Assembly (NCBI GenBank): GCA_964019425.1
Contig: OZ025818.1
Location: 186,001-250,000 of the forward strand
DNA from: Flectonema sp. DT1601
Taxonomy: Eukaryota > Euglenozoa > Diplonemea > Diplonemida > Diplonemidae
Direction: 5' to 3'
DNA length: 64,000 nucleotides
Below are positions 1 to 11,082 of the stretch, one piece after another (position 1 is the stretch's first letter; the number at the start of each line of letters is the position of its first letter). The position numbers were made by a program, and so were the translations under genes. The notes beneath the pieces are model-generated. The model searched no databases. It was not told the DNA's origin and saw only the letters and a list, made by a program, of their open reading frames with translations.

Positions 1-3000
1 GTGTTTGAGGACCCTCCAAACCAGACGCTTTTATAATATGACGAAGTGATTCTTCAATACTTTGAGCGTCAGTTGCTCCTCCTACAGTTGAAATAACCGC
101 TTTAGAACCGTTTAATCCTCCTCTGCATACTAATTCATGACAAGGATATCCACACATGTATGATGTTAAATATATTAGTGATCGTCTACCAACTCCTTTT
201 GATCCAACTAATATTAAAGAACCGTTGTCAAGAGATAGGATTCTAGCGACTCTAGCAATGTGTTGGATTATCTCATCAAATAAAACAATATCACTGTAGT
301 CAGAGTACATCATTTGTTCTGATAGAAGTTGTTTTGCATGTTGAACTTTACGAACTAATTGCATGTGAGTAAACATCGAATAGTTTACGTAATTCGCTCT
401 TCCAGATGAAATGTCACCTGTCGAAGCGTCAACAGTGGCGTCGGATAAGCAATCTTTAAAATAAAAAGTTCGGCTATCCAAGTGATGTCTGTTAGATAAG
501 AATTCCATCGTGACATCACCAAGAAGCTCACTAAAAGTTTGTACGTCTTTTGGAATGTTTAATCGATCTGAAAAAACACATTGACATTCATGTTTCCATA
601 AATGAATTAATTGATTTTCTGAACTCCCCGAACAACTCATCTGCAACCCTTGAATAACTCTAAACACATCTCTGACATTCCAAAGTAAATGAGATCTATT
701 TAATGAAGGTAACAATGTAGTACTACACCTGTGCCATAAACTAGTAGTCATCGCTAGCAGTTTTTCAGGTAAATTCGGTGAAACGAGAGGTAATACATTC
801 CTCAACCTCGAAACAGATAAATCATACTGCACTACAATGAAATATCTCAGAAGTCTTTGAGGAAATTTATTATAAATAGCAAGCGTGGCATCCATCGCAG
901 CAGCCCAGAAGATTCCTGAAAGTGTTTTGTAATCACCGCTGCGAGAGAGGCTCCATAATCCATTAAACTCAAGTAGTTGACGGATTACTTCTAAAGAAGG
1001 ATTGTCTCCGAAATTATTTGGTTCAGGAGCTGACATGTCGTCAAGTAAAATAAATAATTTTGAAGAATTGCGAGGAGCATACGTCGATCCCATAGTTTTC
1101 ACTAAATTAGACTCGATCATCATCTGTGTTTGAGTTGTTGACAATGACGGTGACAGGGCATGATATCTCTTTCCAACACTTCCGTTATTATTCTTTTCCA
1201 ACGAGATCTGAGATAAACAATGCTTCATAATAGTGCTTTTTCCACAACCTCTATCACCAATCATTAGTACCGGCATTCCTGATTTTAGACAATTCTTTGT
1301 GAAAACTATTGAAGAATGACCTTCTGGAGTGGCAATAAAATTACCACAAAGAGAGAGTTTATCCCCTACACAACATGACTCTAATGGAATTAAGTGACCT
1401 GTTGAGATATCTAATTTCGAACTAAATATCGAAATCACTTCAGTTTCACTACTTCCCCAATCACTGCAAGACTCTGAATCTGAAATCACTCCCATTTGAG
1501 TTCGATTTTCTTTCTGATATGCATCAATCACTTGTTGAGTATCATGACTACACATAGATCCCATCACTGTGCATATTGAATACCAAAATGAAGTCGTGAA
1601 GGCTGAAATACTCACATTACTGCAAAGCAATCCTTGAACAGCATTACAATAAAATGTAACCGCCTGGGCTACAACAGTTTTAATACTAATGCTGAGCATT
1701 ACCGTTGTGGGGTCTTCAGAAACGATATTCCAAATGTTTTCAGCGTGTTCGTAGAATAGAAGCAATCCTTGTGAGGCAGCTTCAGGTGTGATGCCTTCAG
1801 CTTCTGATGATTCATACGTTGAGAATATCGATTGCAATAAATCCCTCCAAGGAAGGTCATCAGCTGACAAGAACACAATTCCCAGTCTACTTACTGTTGC
1901 CGGTGTGCAATTCATCATTTCCTCAACTTCAAATAAGATTCTAGTAGTGTCTAACATAGTAAGACGATCACCATTTGGTAGAGTTAATATTTTATTATCA
2001 TCAAGTACAGTATTTAGATTCTCTACCCAATCTTGACCAATAGGACCGTCGAGTATGATCCAAGTGACTTGTGATTTTAGTAATTTTTGATTGTTTGCAT
2101 ATTTCCATATTGTTGAAAAGATTCCTTTATTCCATTCACCAGTGACGGTGTTTAAGTTTCCAAACATCTGTTGGCTTGTTAAGGTTCGAGGGTTTAGTCG
2201 AATTTCACGGTTGCGAATTTCAATCTTTGACGTCGTCAATGCCGACAACAACACTTCAAGAAGCTTTGTCTTCCCTGACCCTGCAGGACCTGCCAATAAG
2301 ACTCCATGACGAGCTATTTTAGTTGTGTATAACTGCGCTGCTTTTCTCAGCCATCCATCAGCTGGTGATAATTTCATCTGCTGACACTTTTCTTCCAAAG
2401 CATTACAAACAAGTCCAGCTTCACGCGGCTGACGGTTGGCATTGCAATTCGGAAATACTAACTGAACGAGAGCTTTAAACGGTTCAGTGTCTTCTTCAAC
2501 AAGTCTCGGAAGGTTGATATTCAACAGAACGGCTACGAGAATGTTTTCTTCTGATTGACAAGACTGCTGCTCTACGTTAGGTGAAAAGACAGGAGAACTT
2601 GATAAAAAACTTCTATTCCGACGAATACCAAAAACAGGAGGGCCGAGAACCGCACTTTGAGGCTGCTGCTGCTGTGCCTCCTGAGAAGAGTCTTTGACGC
2701 CAACAAATGCAAGTGTTCGTAAAACTGATAGAATACTTCTGAGACCAAAGTCATAGTGATGTTGTTGTGATAGCTGCCATGAAGCTAACTTGTACAATAC
2801 ATCAAACCTTCTCGCCAACACTGCCGGTTCTCGGAATCCAACAGCTGCTAATTTTGTTTTTATTATAATTCGGCAATCTGGAATAGTCATAGCAACAGTT
2901 CTAAATAACATTTTAAGATTCTGAGGAAGTAACTGAGTGTCTGTTGGATTCAGTGTAGCGAATGTTGCAACTGCTCCAGTTAGTTTACAAAGACGACCAT

Positions 3001-6000
3001 CAGTGAACATGAATTCAGAAACACGTCTCTTCAATCCACTGAAGATAGCAGTTAGCTGACTAGCGAGTACGCTGAGAACAGATGAAGGGATGCGATTGAA
3101 TTCGTCGAAGCATCCCCAATCTCCTGACTGAACTAATCCTCTAAATATTGTTGCTGTTCCTCTGCTGTCCATAATGTCAGAACAGTTAAATACGACGACA
3201 AGACGACCACATATCCGACCCAATTCTTTAATAGTTTCTGTCTTTCCAGTTCCTGCTGGACCAACAGCAGCACCTCCTAAGTGTAATGTTATCGCTTGAA
3301 ACATAGTCATGTAACATCTATCAGTAAGAGGTGTTGCTACTAATTGTTCTTTGTGTCCGAGATACTCAAATCCGTATTGAAGTTCTGAATCGACGTTTCG
3401 GATGACGCAAGTGTTGCCATCACTCTTCCAATGGACTCGAACTAAGCGAACCCAATCCCATAAAGTATAAATAGCATCTCTTGTTACTCTTGCGATGTTT
3501 AATGTTGTCCATAAGTCAGAAAGATAAACTAAACAGACAAGTAAAGAATCGAGTGACAGTTGTTCTTGTCTTGTAGTCGAAGGTTTCTTACTCTCAAGTA
3601 GTGATGACATTACTTCTCTGAGTCTCTTTGTGCAATCGTTTGCGGATCTTCGTTGCTCTCCTCTGGGTGCTGACAGTGCCGCAGAAACATCAGCAGTCCA
3701 TAATAAATAAAGCATCAGTACACTAATCTGAGTTGGCTTATCATCAGAAATCAATAATGTCGCATCAACTTTATCTGTTGGGTTTAAAACTGATAATTCG
3801 AGAGCTGCATTTCGAAGAGATTCGTGAACTGTTTCTTGGATTGCAGTTCGTAATGTGTTCAGCCATTCCTCAACATTACCACCACAACAGACAGGATTCT
3901 TTAAGAACATTGGTCTTCCTTCTGCTGTTTCTAATTTTATAATTTGAGGATCATCTCCCTCAGTCACAACCACTCCAGTGATTCCACTGAATATTGAAGG
4001 GAGGAAAGAACCAAGACATGCTGGTTGTGAAGCCTGTGCGAGAATTTCTAAAAGGACGCTCTCACTGACGAAGTACAGTCGTGGGAATATTCCTCTCTTC
4101 TGTTCTAAATAAACAGATAAACGACGCTGACACTCAGCAAGCTGTTCAGCTAGTCCAGGAAGAACAGTGAGATCATTTCCTGAACAGAACTGAACTACAG
4201 AAGATGATGCTTTAGCGCGTGTTATGATTTTCGCCCATTGCTGGTCAATCATTGCGAACCTTCGAACTTCGTGAGGCATCTGTTTTGCGATTGAGCCACC
4301 TGAAAAGACCGCTTCAATATGCATCCAAGCTCCTTGAACTTCAAGCCAACTAGTTAACGTCTCAGATGTGGTAGCGAGTTGCATCATCCAGTGCTGAGCT
4401 TCTTCTTTGAAAGCATCAATATGTCTGCTGGATAACAACGACACTAACTGGATTTGAGCTTCTTCAAGTGCGTCTTTCACAGTCAGAGTGTCATCAACTT
4501 TTAAGATGCTTCCATTTCCTTTCGGATGTTTTGTGAATTCTAATTTTCTAGTCTTCCACTGTTCGGTAACTCTCTGAAGACAACTTTCAATATTAGCCTC
4601 CTTATTCGCACACAAGACCAACTCCTCGAGACCTTCCTTTACTTGCAAAAGGTCCGCTGATATCAAATTATGAATTCGAAAAGTCTCCGGAGAGAGAGAC
4701 CATTGATGTCCACACAATGTCATTAATTTATTCCAATGTCTAGTGTGAATACACGGCTGATGAAGTAATCTAAACAAAGGAAGATAATGCTGCATATTTG
4801 ATATTATTCCACGAACCTCACAGTATGCTTTTGTACTGTTCAGGACAGGGAGACATTTAAATTGATTCGCTAAATCATTAACAACAGCGGTCAGGGACGG
4901 TAAAGATAAATCCTTCCACGCGAGGCTTGTCATAGCTTCTTCCTCATCAGAAACTTTTATACGTAATGAGTAGACTCTTAGTTGTAATTTAAAGTCTCTT
5001 CGACATGATTCTAAAATAGCACATTTTTTAAATGGGATTGCGAACAGTTGAGCTCCTTCGTACTGTGACTGAGCTCTAGCGACCATATCATCAAGGATAC
5101 GTTGGCTTTTCTTAAGTCGTTCCAAAATGTCTTGTGGATGCATTGAATCAACCGACAGCATAAAGTAATTATAATTATTCGAATAAACGATTACCTCAAC
5201 TCCAAACCTCTGTATATCCAGAAGAAGATCTCTCTGATGAAACGACTGAATACGGTTAACGTAGTCTTGAGTTTGACGAGACATTCGAAGAAGCTTTTTC
5301 CATCTGTACCACAAATCCGCAACAAGATTTTCTTCAGTTGACGGAATGCTGTAGTCATACATTAATAACGTCTTATAAAGATCTTCTATCGGTAGAATTA
5401 TTAATTCAACTTCCGCTGATGTCGTTCTCACTTCTTTCAACACTTTCACTAACAATCCCATGTCGTGGAGAGTGTCAGCCGTGTTCTCCATTCTAAGCCT
5501 TCTCTCATAGTCACCAAAAAGTGCGCATATTTCTTTAAGAAGATATTTTCCATGTTCATGGAGAGGTCGCAGGTATGCAGTAATTTTCTGTTGAGTAATT
5601 TCTACAAGACTCTCTTTGAAAGGAGAGAAATCAAGTAGGAACGGAGCGATGACGTGAGTGACGGGAATATCATTCTGGATGCTCTGAACCGTAGCGACGA
5701 GCTTTTGAATACTTTCTTCATAGCAGTCTAATGGATCTCCTTGAAGAAGACTCTCAGGGTTGACATCACACAGCATTGAATTCCACAGATGTTCAAATTT
5801 TGTTTTATACCTATCCAAATATCTCGATAATCTGTCCTTTGCTCTTTCCTTTTTTATTAACATTACCGAACTTGATACTCTCTTTCTCTGTTTCTCAGAG
5901 GTTGGACAGTGCTGATGAATTGCAGTCGTTATTGTAAACATGGTCTTTATAACTTCTTTATTAGTTGTTACCGCATCAAAGACAGAAGCCTCAGGCAGAC

Positions 6001-8896
6001 TCTCCCAAGGATTAAGCGATTGTGATGTTTGAATAATTTGAGCACCACAGTCATTAACAGCCTCTTGAACAACAGACAAAGACGGTTGTACTTCGGGACC
6101 ATTATGTCCTAGTATAATTGAAAGAGTGAATAGAGGCTTTATTTGTAAAGATGGATCACCGGTAGAAACAGTTAAAAATGATGCCTCAGAATTGCAGTGA
6201 GGACTGACCATCCTTCTCAATAATTTCAAAGAACGAATAGTTGCAGCAACTGCTTCTTTACAGAAATGACGTTGGAAATGACATAGTAGTTCACGAGCTG
6301 CGGATTCAGTACCTTCAGGAAACATTGATATTACTAGCAAACATCCCCTTTCAACAGCAGTGTACCATTTGGATAGTTCTTCTGGTCTGCCTTTTGAAAA
6401 CAGCTGCTGAGATCTGATAAAGTCATCAGGACTGTAAGGAGCTTTAGACAAGTCAAGAAGCAATATATTACTAGTGCTGGTCAATACGAACGACATCCAG
6501 TCCGTTGTCAGTCTCCGAATGTATTTTAAAGTATCAATAATATTGTAAACTGAAGAGTCAATAAGTGAAATGAAATCACTAATACCCGCTGACACCCATG
6601 TGAGTGGTCCATGTGTTGCAGGATGAATTGCTGTATGAAGTTTTTCAATTAGAGGTTCAGTGATAGAACGGAGGTATGTTGGTATTCCTAGAATCGTTTT
6701 ATTGTACTCTTCGAGGATCCCTTTGAGTACTATGCGATGGCGATGTGTTCCAGGAGCAGATTTTAATATACATTCAACGTCTTTAGATAACTTAACACCC
6801 AAAGATAGTAATTGCTTTGATTCAATAGTCACTCTCGCAGTCTCATCACTGATAACATCAAATGTAAGACACTGTTGCTTTACAACCGCATGCACTATCG
6901 GAGTACTGTGTAATTCAGGAAGGTGTTTCATTACCATTTTTTCCCAAGCCAGCAACCAGATATTCTCATAGTCAACGAGTCCCCTTGCTATATTATTGTA
7001 AAGAGTGATGGCCTTTTTTGCTAGTCGATATCCAGTGTGTTCTGGTGGATCGCGTAACAAGATATTAGCGCTGTGTTCAAGTCGTCTAACAAGAAGCCTG
7101 GCCCAACCTACAGCGCTTGCTACTGGGAGGGAATTTCTAAATTTGGGCGGTTTTTTTTTTTGGGACTCAAAGAGAGTGTGTGTTCTGTGAATATCAGCAA
7201 TGAAGTGCTCAATTATCAGTGAATGCTTCTTTCCTACTTCAGATCGAAGGTCTGAAGATCGGAGAGTCACAGAAAACTTTCTCAGTAATATAGACGCAGA
7301 CGGTACATCTGTGACTCTTTCAAAAGCATTGTTAACAAATACTTTTAGAGATGTTTCAACTTCATTCAAAGACTGTTTAAATGCAACACTAGCCTTATCA
7401 AATGCTGGTGCTGTATGCTCCAGTAAGTCTGCGCCAGATGCTCTAAGCTGAACAATAATTGAGTGAAACCTTTCGACTAACGAAGACGCTCCAGGAATAT
7501 GTCTTGAAGAGAGCATATCAAACTGATTAAATGCTGCAAACACTTCATTTAATTTATCGACTCTTTTACAAAACAGTTCTAATCTGCTAATTATTGGTAC
7601 GATTGGAAACTCTGATTCATTTTGTAATTGCTTTGCTAATATTGATTGATATTTCAATGAGTCTCTCATACAACTTTTACACCAATCCAAAATAACAGAT
7701 AACCCACCATCTCTGTCAGCAAGTTCCCAGAGAGAGCCAGACTCTGATGGGGAAGTTGTAACACCAAGAGTCGCTAATTTTAAAATTTTATTTTTCATAT
7801 GAGCTATGAATTGAGCTGTCACCCTCGCCAAAAGCCGAGTAGTATTCGCAGGCTTATCATAATGACTTCCTAGATTTCTTAACAACATCATATTTTGTAA
7901 TAATCCAGGCAAGCTACACAACACCTGACCACTATCCAGACCGTACAATGGAGCTAATAGTTGTTTGAGTGTTTCTAAGTTTCTAGTCACCGCACGGGCT
8001 TCTTTGATGGTCGCCTGTGCAGAAGCCTCGATTAGTGACCAGTTGTTTATCGATTCGGGAGACGCCCTTTTGAAAGTATCCTTGAAAGCTGGTTGATTTG
8101 TCTGTCTGAGAACTGATGAGAGACGAGGAGGACATGATTTCCAAATATCAATTTCTGCATGTGGACCTTCATCAGAAGTAGTTTGAGGTCCAGGAACAGA
8201 TGTGTTCATAAGGTCTTGAAGAACACCACTCCATTTCTGAACAAATAAAGTACTCATTGTTCCTGATTGCAATGACATGTAGTTTGGTTGTGGTAAGTGA
8301 ACCGATGCTGCTTCAGCGATAGCTAACGATTTCAACGATGAAGCAGCAGTTAGAACTGCAGCAGACTCAGGTGAGAACTCTTTCAGTAGCTTACTGAAGT
8401 GTCTTAAAGCTGAACCACTAAATACTCCAACAGAAATATCCTCAAGTGATAAACTACTTTGAGTAGATGATGATGATGATGATGATGACGAACGATGAAG
8501 TAAATAACAACATCTGGTTACAGTATCCGTCTCTAAAGGGAGTCCAGATATTGCTGTGATGCTCTCAACTTGACCGAAGTTACTGATAGAAGGAGATCTG
8601 ACAGGTCTTCTTGATAGACTTTGTTTGCGTGATAATCTTCTGGTTCCCATTCCTTGGATGCTTTTCCTCTTGACAAAACTGCTTCTTGAAGGGCTTCCAA
8701 AAGCAGATCCGCTCAGGTCTTCTTCAGTGATCTGAATTGCAAATGTCACTACGTCTTCCTTACCAGTTATCAATCTGTCTAATACTTCTCTATAGTTGAC
8801 GTTTACAAGACGTTCAACGTTTCCATCATCAAATAAACAATTAGCTACTTTTAGGATCAGCGCATCTTCGATAGTGAAATCTGGTTCTTCCAACAT
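1..8896 (-). CDS. DNAH: Axonemal dynein heavy chain, N-terminal two thirds (runs off left edge)
   Basis: Motor ATPase of ciliary dynein arms. One reading frame stays open from the ATG at 8896 to the window edge (about 2,965 codons) with no intron seen. After a Ser-rich N-terminus (eight serines near residue 140) and a long tail comes a recognisable linker with FPRLYF and LLEILAQ. AAA1 has Walker A GPAGTGKTE near residue 1879 and CFDEFNRI about 50 residues later. AAA2 has GPAGSGKTK near 2203, AAA3 has GDRGCGKST near 2547 with a downstream LLDDMSAPEPNNFGD, and AAA4 has GSKGVGRRS near 2898, with Arg in place of the P-loop Lys as is common in axonemal dyneins. ATP-site spacing of 320-350 residues is normal. 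The stalk, AAA5-6 and C-terminus lie beyond the window. WVENLNTVLDDNK favours the axonemal class; the exact arm type is not resolved. An 11-T run at 7151-7161 is read through in frame as Lys codons. Confidence 0.95.
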   Translation of the reverse strand, partial: MLEEPDFTIEDALILKVANCLFDDGNVERLVNVNYREVLDRLITGKEDVVTFAIQITEEDLSGSAFGSPSRSSFVKRKSIQGMGTRRLSRKQSLSRRPVRSPSISNFGQVESITAISGLPLETDTVTRCCYLLHRSSSSSSSSSTQSSLSLEDISVGVFSGSALRHFSKLLKEFSPESAAVLTAASSLKSLAIAEAASVHLPQPNYMSLQSGTMSTLFVQKWSGVLQDLMNTSVPGPQTTSDEGPHAEIDIWKSCPPRLSSVLRQTNQPAFKDTFKRASPESINNWSLIEASAQATIKEARAVTRNLETLKQLLAPLYGLDSGQVLCSLPGLLQNMMLLRNLGSHYDKPANTTRLLARVTAQFIAHMKNKILKLATLGVTTSPSESGSLWELADRDGGLSVILDWCKSCMRDSLKYQSILAKQLQNESEFPIVPIISRLELFCKRVDKLNEVFAAFNQFDMLSSRHIPGASSLVERFHSIIVQLRASGADLLEHTAPAFDKASVAFKQSLNEVETSLKVFVNNAFERVTDVPSASILLRKFSVTLRSSDLRSEVGKKHSLIIEHFIADIHRTHTLFESQKKKPPKFRNSLPVASAVGWARLLVRRLEHSANILLRDPPEHTGYRLAKKAITLYNNIARGLVDYENIWLLAWEKMVMKHLPELHSTPIVHAVVKQQCLTFDVISDETARVTIESKQLLSLGVKLSKDVECILKSAPGTHRHRIVLKGILEEYNKTILGIPTYLRSITEPLIEKLHTAIHPATHGPLTWVSAGISDFISLIDSSVYNIIDTLKYIRRLTTDWMSFVLTSTSNILLLDLSKAPYSPDDFIRSQQLFSKGRPEELSKWYTAVERGCLLVISMFPEGTESAARELLCHFQRHFCKEAVAATIRSLKLLRRMVSPHCNSEASFLTVSTGDPSLQIKPLFTLSIILGHNGPEVQPSLSVVQEAVNDCGAQIIQTSQSLNPWESLPEASVFDAVTTNKEVIKTMFTITTAIHQHCPTSEKQRKRVSSSVMLIKKERAKDRLSRYLDRYKTKFEHLWNSMLCDVNPESLLQGDPLDCYEESIQKLVATVQSIQNDIPVTHVIAPFLLDFSPFKESLVEITQQKITAYLRPLHEHGKYLLKEICALFGDYERRLRMENTADTLHDMGLLVKVLKEVRTTSAEVELIILPIEDLYKTLLMYDYSIPSTEENLVADLWYRWKKLLRMSRQTQDYVNRIQSFHQRDLLLDIQRFGVEVIVYSNNYNYFMLSVDSMHPQDILERLKKSQRILDDMVARAQSQYEGAQLFAIPFKKCAILESCRRDFKLQLRVYSLRIKVSDEEEAMTSLAWKDLSLPSLTAVVNDLANQFKCLPVLNSTKAYCEVRGIISNMQHYLPLFRLLHQPCIHTRHWNKLMTLCGHQWSLSPETFRIHNLISADLLQVKEGLEELVLCANKEANIESCLQRVTEQWKTRKLEFTKHPKGNGSILKVDDTLTVKDALEEAQIQLVSLLSSRHIDAFKEEAQHWMMQLATTSETLTSWLEVQGAWMHIEAVFSGGSIAKQMPHEVRRFAMIDQQWAKIITRAKASSSVVQFCSGNDLTVLPGLAEQLAECQRRLSVYLEQKRGIFPRLYFVSESVLLEILAQASQPACLGSFLPSIFSGITGVVVTEGDDPQIIKLETAEGRPMFLKNPVCCGGNVEEWLNTLRTAIQETVHESLRNAALELSVLNPTDKVDATLLISDDKPTQISVLMLYLLWTADVSAALSAPRGEQRRSANDCTKRLREVMSSLLESKKPSTTRQEQLSLDSLLVCLVYLSDLWTTLNIARVTRDAIYTLWDWVRLVRVHWKSDGNTCVIRNVDSELQYGFEYLGHKEQLVATPLTDRCYMTMFQAITLHLGGAAVGPAGTGKTETIKELGRICGRLVVVFNCSDIMDSRGTATIFRGLVQSGDWGCFDEFNRIPSSVLSVLASQLTAIFSGLKRRVSEFMFTDGRLCKLTGAVATFATLNPTDTQLLPQNLKMLFRTVAMTIPDCRIIIKTKLAAVGFREPAVLARRFDVLYKLASWQLSQQHHYDFGLRSILSVLRTLAFVGVKDSSQEAQQQQPQSAVLGPPVFGIRRNRSFLSSSPVFSPNVEQQSCQSEENILVAVLLNINLPRLVEEDTEPFKALVQLVFPNCNANRQPREAGLVCNALEEKCQQMKLSPADGWLRKAAQLYTTKIARHGVLLAGPAGSGKTKLLEVLLSALTTSKIEIRNREIRLNPRTLTSQQMFGNLNTVTGEWNKGIFSTIWKYANNQKLLKSQVTWIILDGPIGQDWVENLNTVLDDNKILTLPNGDRLTMLDTTRILFEVEEMMNCTPATVSRLGIVFLSADDLPWRDLLQSIFSTYESSEAEGITPEAASQGLLLFYEHAENIWNIVSEDPTTVMLSISIKTVVAQAVTFYCNAVQGLLCSNVSISAFTTSFWYSICTVMGSMCSHDTQQVIDAYQKENRTQMGVISDSESCSDWGSSETEVISIFSSKLDISTGHLIPLESCCVGDKLSLCGNFIATPEGHSSIVFTKNCLKSGMPVLMIGDRGCGKSTIMKHCLSQISLEKNNNGSVGKRYHALSPSLSTTQTQMMIESNLVKTMGSTYAPRNSSKLFILLDDMSAPEPNNFGDNPSLEVIRQLLEFNGLWSLSRSGDYKTLSGIFWAAAMDATLAIYNKFPQRLLRYFIVVQYDLSVSRLRNVLPLVSPNLPEKLLAMTTSLWHRCSTTLLPSLNRSHLLWNVRDVFRVIQGLQMSCSGSSENQLIHLWKHECQCVFSDRLNIPKDVQTFSELLGDVTMEFLSNRHHLDSRTFYFKDCLSDATVDASTGDISSGRANYVNYSMFTHMQLVRKVQHAKQLLSEQMMYSDYSDIVLFDEIIQHIARVARILSLDNGSLILVGSKGVGRRSLIYLTSYMCGYPCHELVCRGGLNGSKAVISTVGGATDAQSIEESLRHIIKASGLEGPQT

Positions 8897-9106
8897 GTTT
8901 GCTTCAGTTCAAAGCATTTCTACCTGTTGAATGAAATAGGTAGACAGTAGTATGTTATAGTAATGGGTAACTTGACGTCCTTATATTTTCATTTACAGTT
9001 TTGCTATTTAATAAAATAATAATGTAGTCGAACGCGGTAAGTTGAATGTGGTGAACTGATTGCCCTCAAAGGGGGGGCCATAGTAACGTAATTGTCTTCC
9101 TTCCTT

Positions 9107-9143
<37 letters not shown>

Positions 9144-9624
9144 TTTTTTTTCTTTTGCGATTGATTTCGTAAAAACAACAATTATCGCTCGTTAGGCGCG
9201 GTGATGAAATAAACTGAAATGAAACTTAACTGCCGTAGGTCGATCAACTACAAAACATGCGCGCAAACCTGCATGTCTAAAATCACTGACTTTACTCTGC
9301 GTCAAAACTTTGCAAGTACATAATGTCGATCCAACACTATTCTATTGATGGACTGCTTTGTATTCTTCTTCAAGAGAGTCTTTAATCTGTGGGATTAATT
9401 TTATAGGTGTGACACAGAAACATTTCGCTATTAAAACATAAAAAGTTCTGTTGCTAACATACCTTGAAATACTTTCGGCTGGACATGAAGGAGCTTAGTG
9501 ACTCCTGAACAAGACCCTTCTTTACCATAACGAACTCAGTGAATGACTGTTTTGTTTTGTTTATTGTTAGGGTGAGCAGAGAATAACAAAGAATATTAAA
9601 ACATTAAATGACCTAAAAGACTTA
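8897..9624. other. Intergenic; dynein 5' leader and a long T run
   Basis: No gene seen. On the minus strand a splice-acceptor-like TTCAACAG ends at 8924, giving a 27-nt leader before the dynein ATG. That leader contains a two-codon upstream ORF (ATG CTT TGA). A pure T run lies near 9110-9136. Confidence 0.6.
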
Positions 9625-11082
9625 TCATACAGTAACTTTGGCCAATTTGGCATCTTGCTCGTCTTTCTTTGCAGCTGCAACAACTTCGTCTTCCTCAGCG
9701 CGTTTTACTTGTTCGGGTGTTTTTTGTGTTGTTCCCTGAGTGTAGTGGGATTCTAACCATGGTGCCGACTCTGCTGCTTGAGGCTTTGGTCTGCGCTTAC
9801 GCTGAATCTTAATATCTGGAGGAGGAAATACCGTATACCTTGCAATACGACCATCAGCCTTGACTTGTTGAATCTTAGGAGCGCAGACAAGAGAAACCAC
9901 AAGATTGTTAGCGACCACCATCTTTAACTCATCTGCTGGAGAGCTTACTCTGTGATGATGACAAATGTAGTTCCAAGCAGCTTCACTGAGACTTGCTGAC
10001 TCATATCGAAGGATACAGGTTCCAATAAAAGAATCTCCAATCAGTAATGGACGGATAGAACAAAGCCCTTGAAGAATATCTTGACCTAACTTCTGAGTTA
10101 CCATATCCGTGAGACCAGGTTTCTCTGATTTAGTTAGACTGGCTATCTTAGAGCGGAGGGTAGCAGCTTCACGAGACTCACTGTCAAGTGACAGTAGCTG
10201 ACTCTCTAAAGCGCAGTAGATAGAATTAGAAGCGTCACTCTCAATATCAAACCAATCAGTTGGGATACGAGTCACCATTAAAAGTTCTGAATTACTTTCC
10301 AAAGCAATCCCATAAGGAACATAAGCCTTCTTGCCTTCTGTTGGGGCTGGTTCAGTTGTTTGTGCGGTTGTCATTTCAACATCGTTGGTGTCATTCTTTT
10401 CCACTGCAGTGGTTGACGACTTCTGTTGCGGCGGCATTGATGCCTTCTTTGCTAGTCCGTCTTTGATTAGTTGCGCGTATTTTCCTTCAAACTTTCTGGC
10501 GTTTCTAAATGATGCAATTGATTCTCTGTTTGACACCCAACCCATTTCAAGAATGTAATTATCTTCAGCTTCCTCATCAGTCTTTAATCTCTTTTGGCTT
10601 TGGACGTCGTCGTCGTCGTCATCATCTGAATCCGCTGATGAAAGTAAACTTGAAGACGATTCCGCCTCGTCTCTTTTTATTTTCTCTTTTGGTTCACTTT
10701 GTTTTGGTTCCTTTGGAGCAGGTTTTGGAGCAGGTTTTGTCGCAACTACTGGCGGAGGCATGTTTTTCAATCCTTCAATTATCTGTGGCAGATATTTTGA
10801 CTCGAAACGTCTCCCTGCTCTGAAGGAGTGAAGGCTCTCTCTATCTGGAACCCATTTCATTTGTAAGATGTAATTATTTTCAAGCTCAAGTCGAGATGCT
10901 GCAGCTGCATCTTCGTCATCTGTGCTGTCTAACATGCTACTGGAGCTGTCATCATCAGACGATGATGACGATGATGTATCGTCGTCGTCATTGTCGTCTT
11001 GTTGTGGCTTCTGCTGTGGCTTGGTTTCCAACTCATCTTCGGAGCCTGACGACAAACTGCCGAGACTACTGCTATCGCTCAT
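9625..11082 (-). CDS. Unknown acidic protein with a duplicated NYIL-WV-RES-SFR motif
   Basis: 485 residues, not recognised. The first 65 residues are Ser/Asp/Glu-rich. A segment of about 38 residues occurs twice, near residues 69-106 and 174-211, each once after an acidic stretch. The shared pattern is NYIL-[QE]-M-x-WV-x2-RES, then SFR-x2-R-x-FE-x-KY and a closing I-x2-GL. Between and after the copies are Lys/Pro-rich linkers. Residues about 255-420 look globular, with YVPYGIALES and TRIPTDWFDIES, and the C-terminus is charged and Ala/Lys-rich. There is no signal peptide or membrane segment, which suggests a cytosolic or nuclear protein. The ATG at 11082 follows an AG at TTAGTCAG 10 nt upstream. 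The duplicated motif could be a binding module; function is unknown. Confidence 0.8.
   Translation of the reverse strand: MSDSSSLGSLSSGSEDELETKPQQKPQQDDNDDDDTSSSSSSDDDSSSSMLDSTDDEDAAAASRLELENNYILQMKWVPDRESLHSFRAGRRFESKYLPQIIEGLKNMPPPVVATKPAPKPAPKEPKQSEPKEKIKRDEAESSSSLLSSADSDDDDDDDVQSQKRLKTDEEAEDNYILEMGWVSNRESIASFRNARKFEGKYAQLIKDGLAKKASMPPQQKSSTTAVEKNDTNDVEMTTAQTTEPAPTEGKKAYVPYGIALESNSELLMVTRIPTDWFDIESDASNSIYCALESQLLSLDSESREAATLRSKIASLTKSEKPGLTDMVTQKLGQDILQGLCSIRPLLIGDSFIGTCILRYESASLSEAAWNYICHHHRVSSPADELKMVVANNLVVSLVCAPKIQQVKADGRIARYTVFPPPDIKIQRKRRPKPQAAESAPWLESHYTQGTTQKTPEQVKRAEEDEVVAAAKKDEQDAKLAKVTV

Noticed and set aside
1-8896. Reassigned stop codons in the dynein region, since few ATG-to-stop ORFs appear there
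   Set aside because: Reading the minus frame from 8896 shows no in-frame stops; the gene simply has no stop within the window. The standard code fits.
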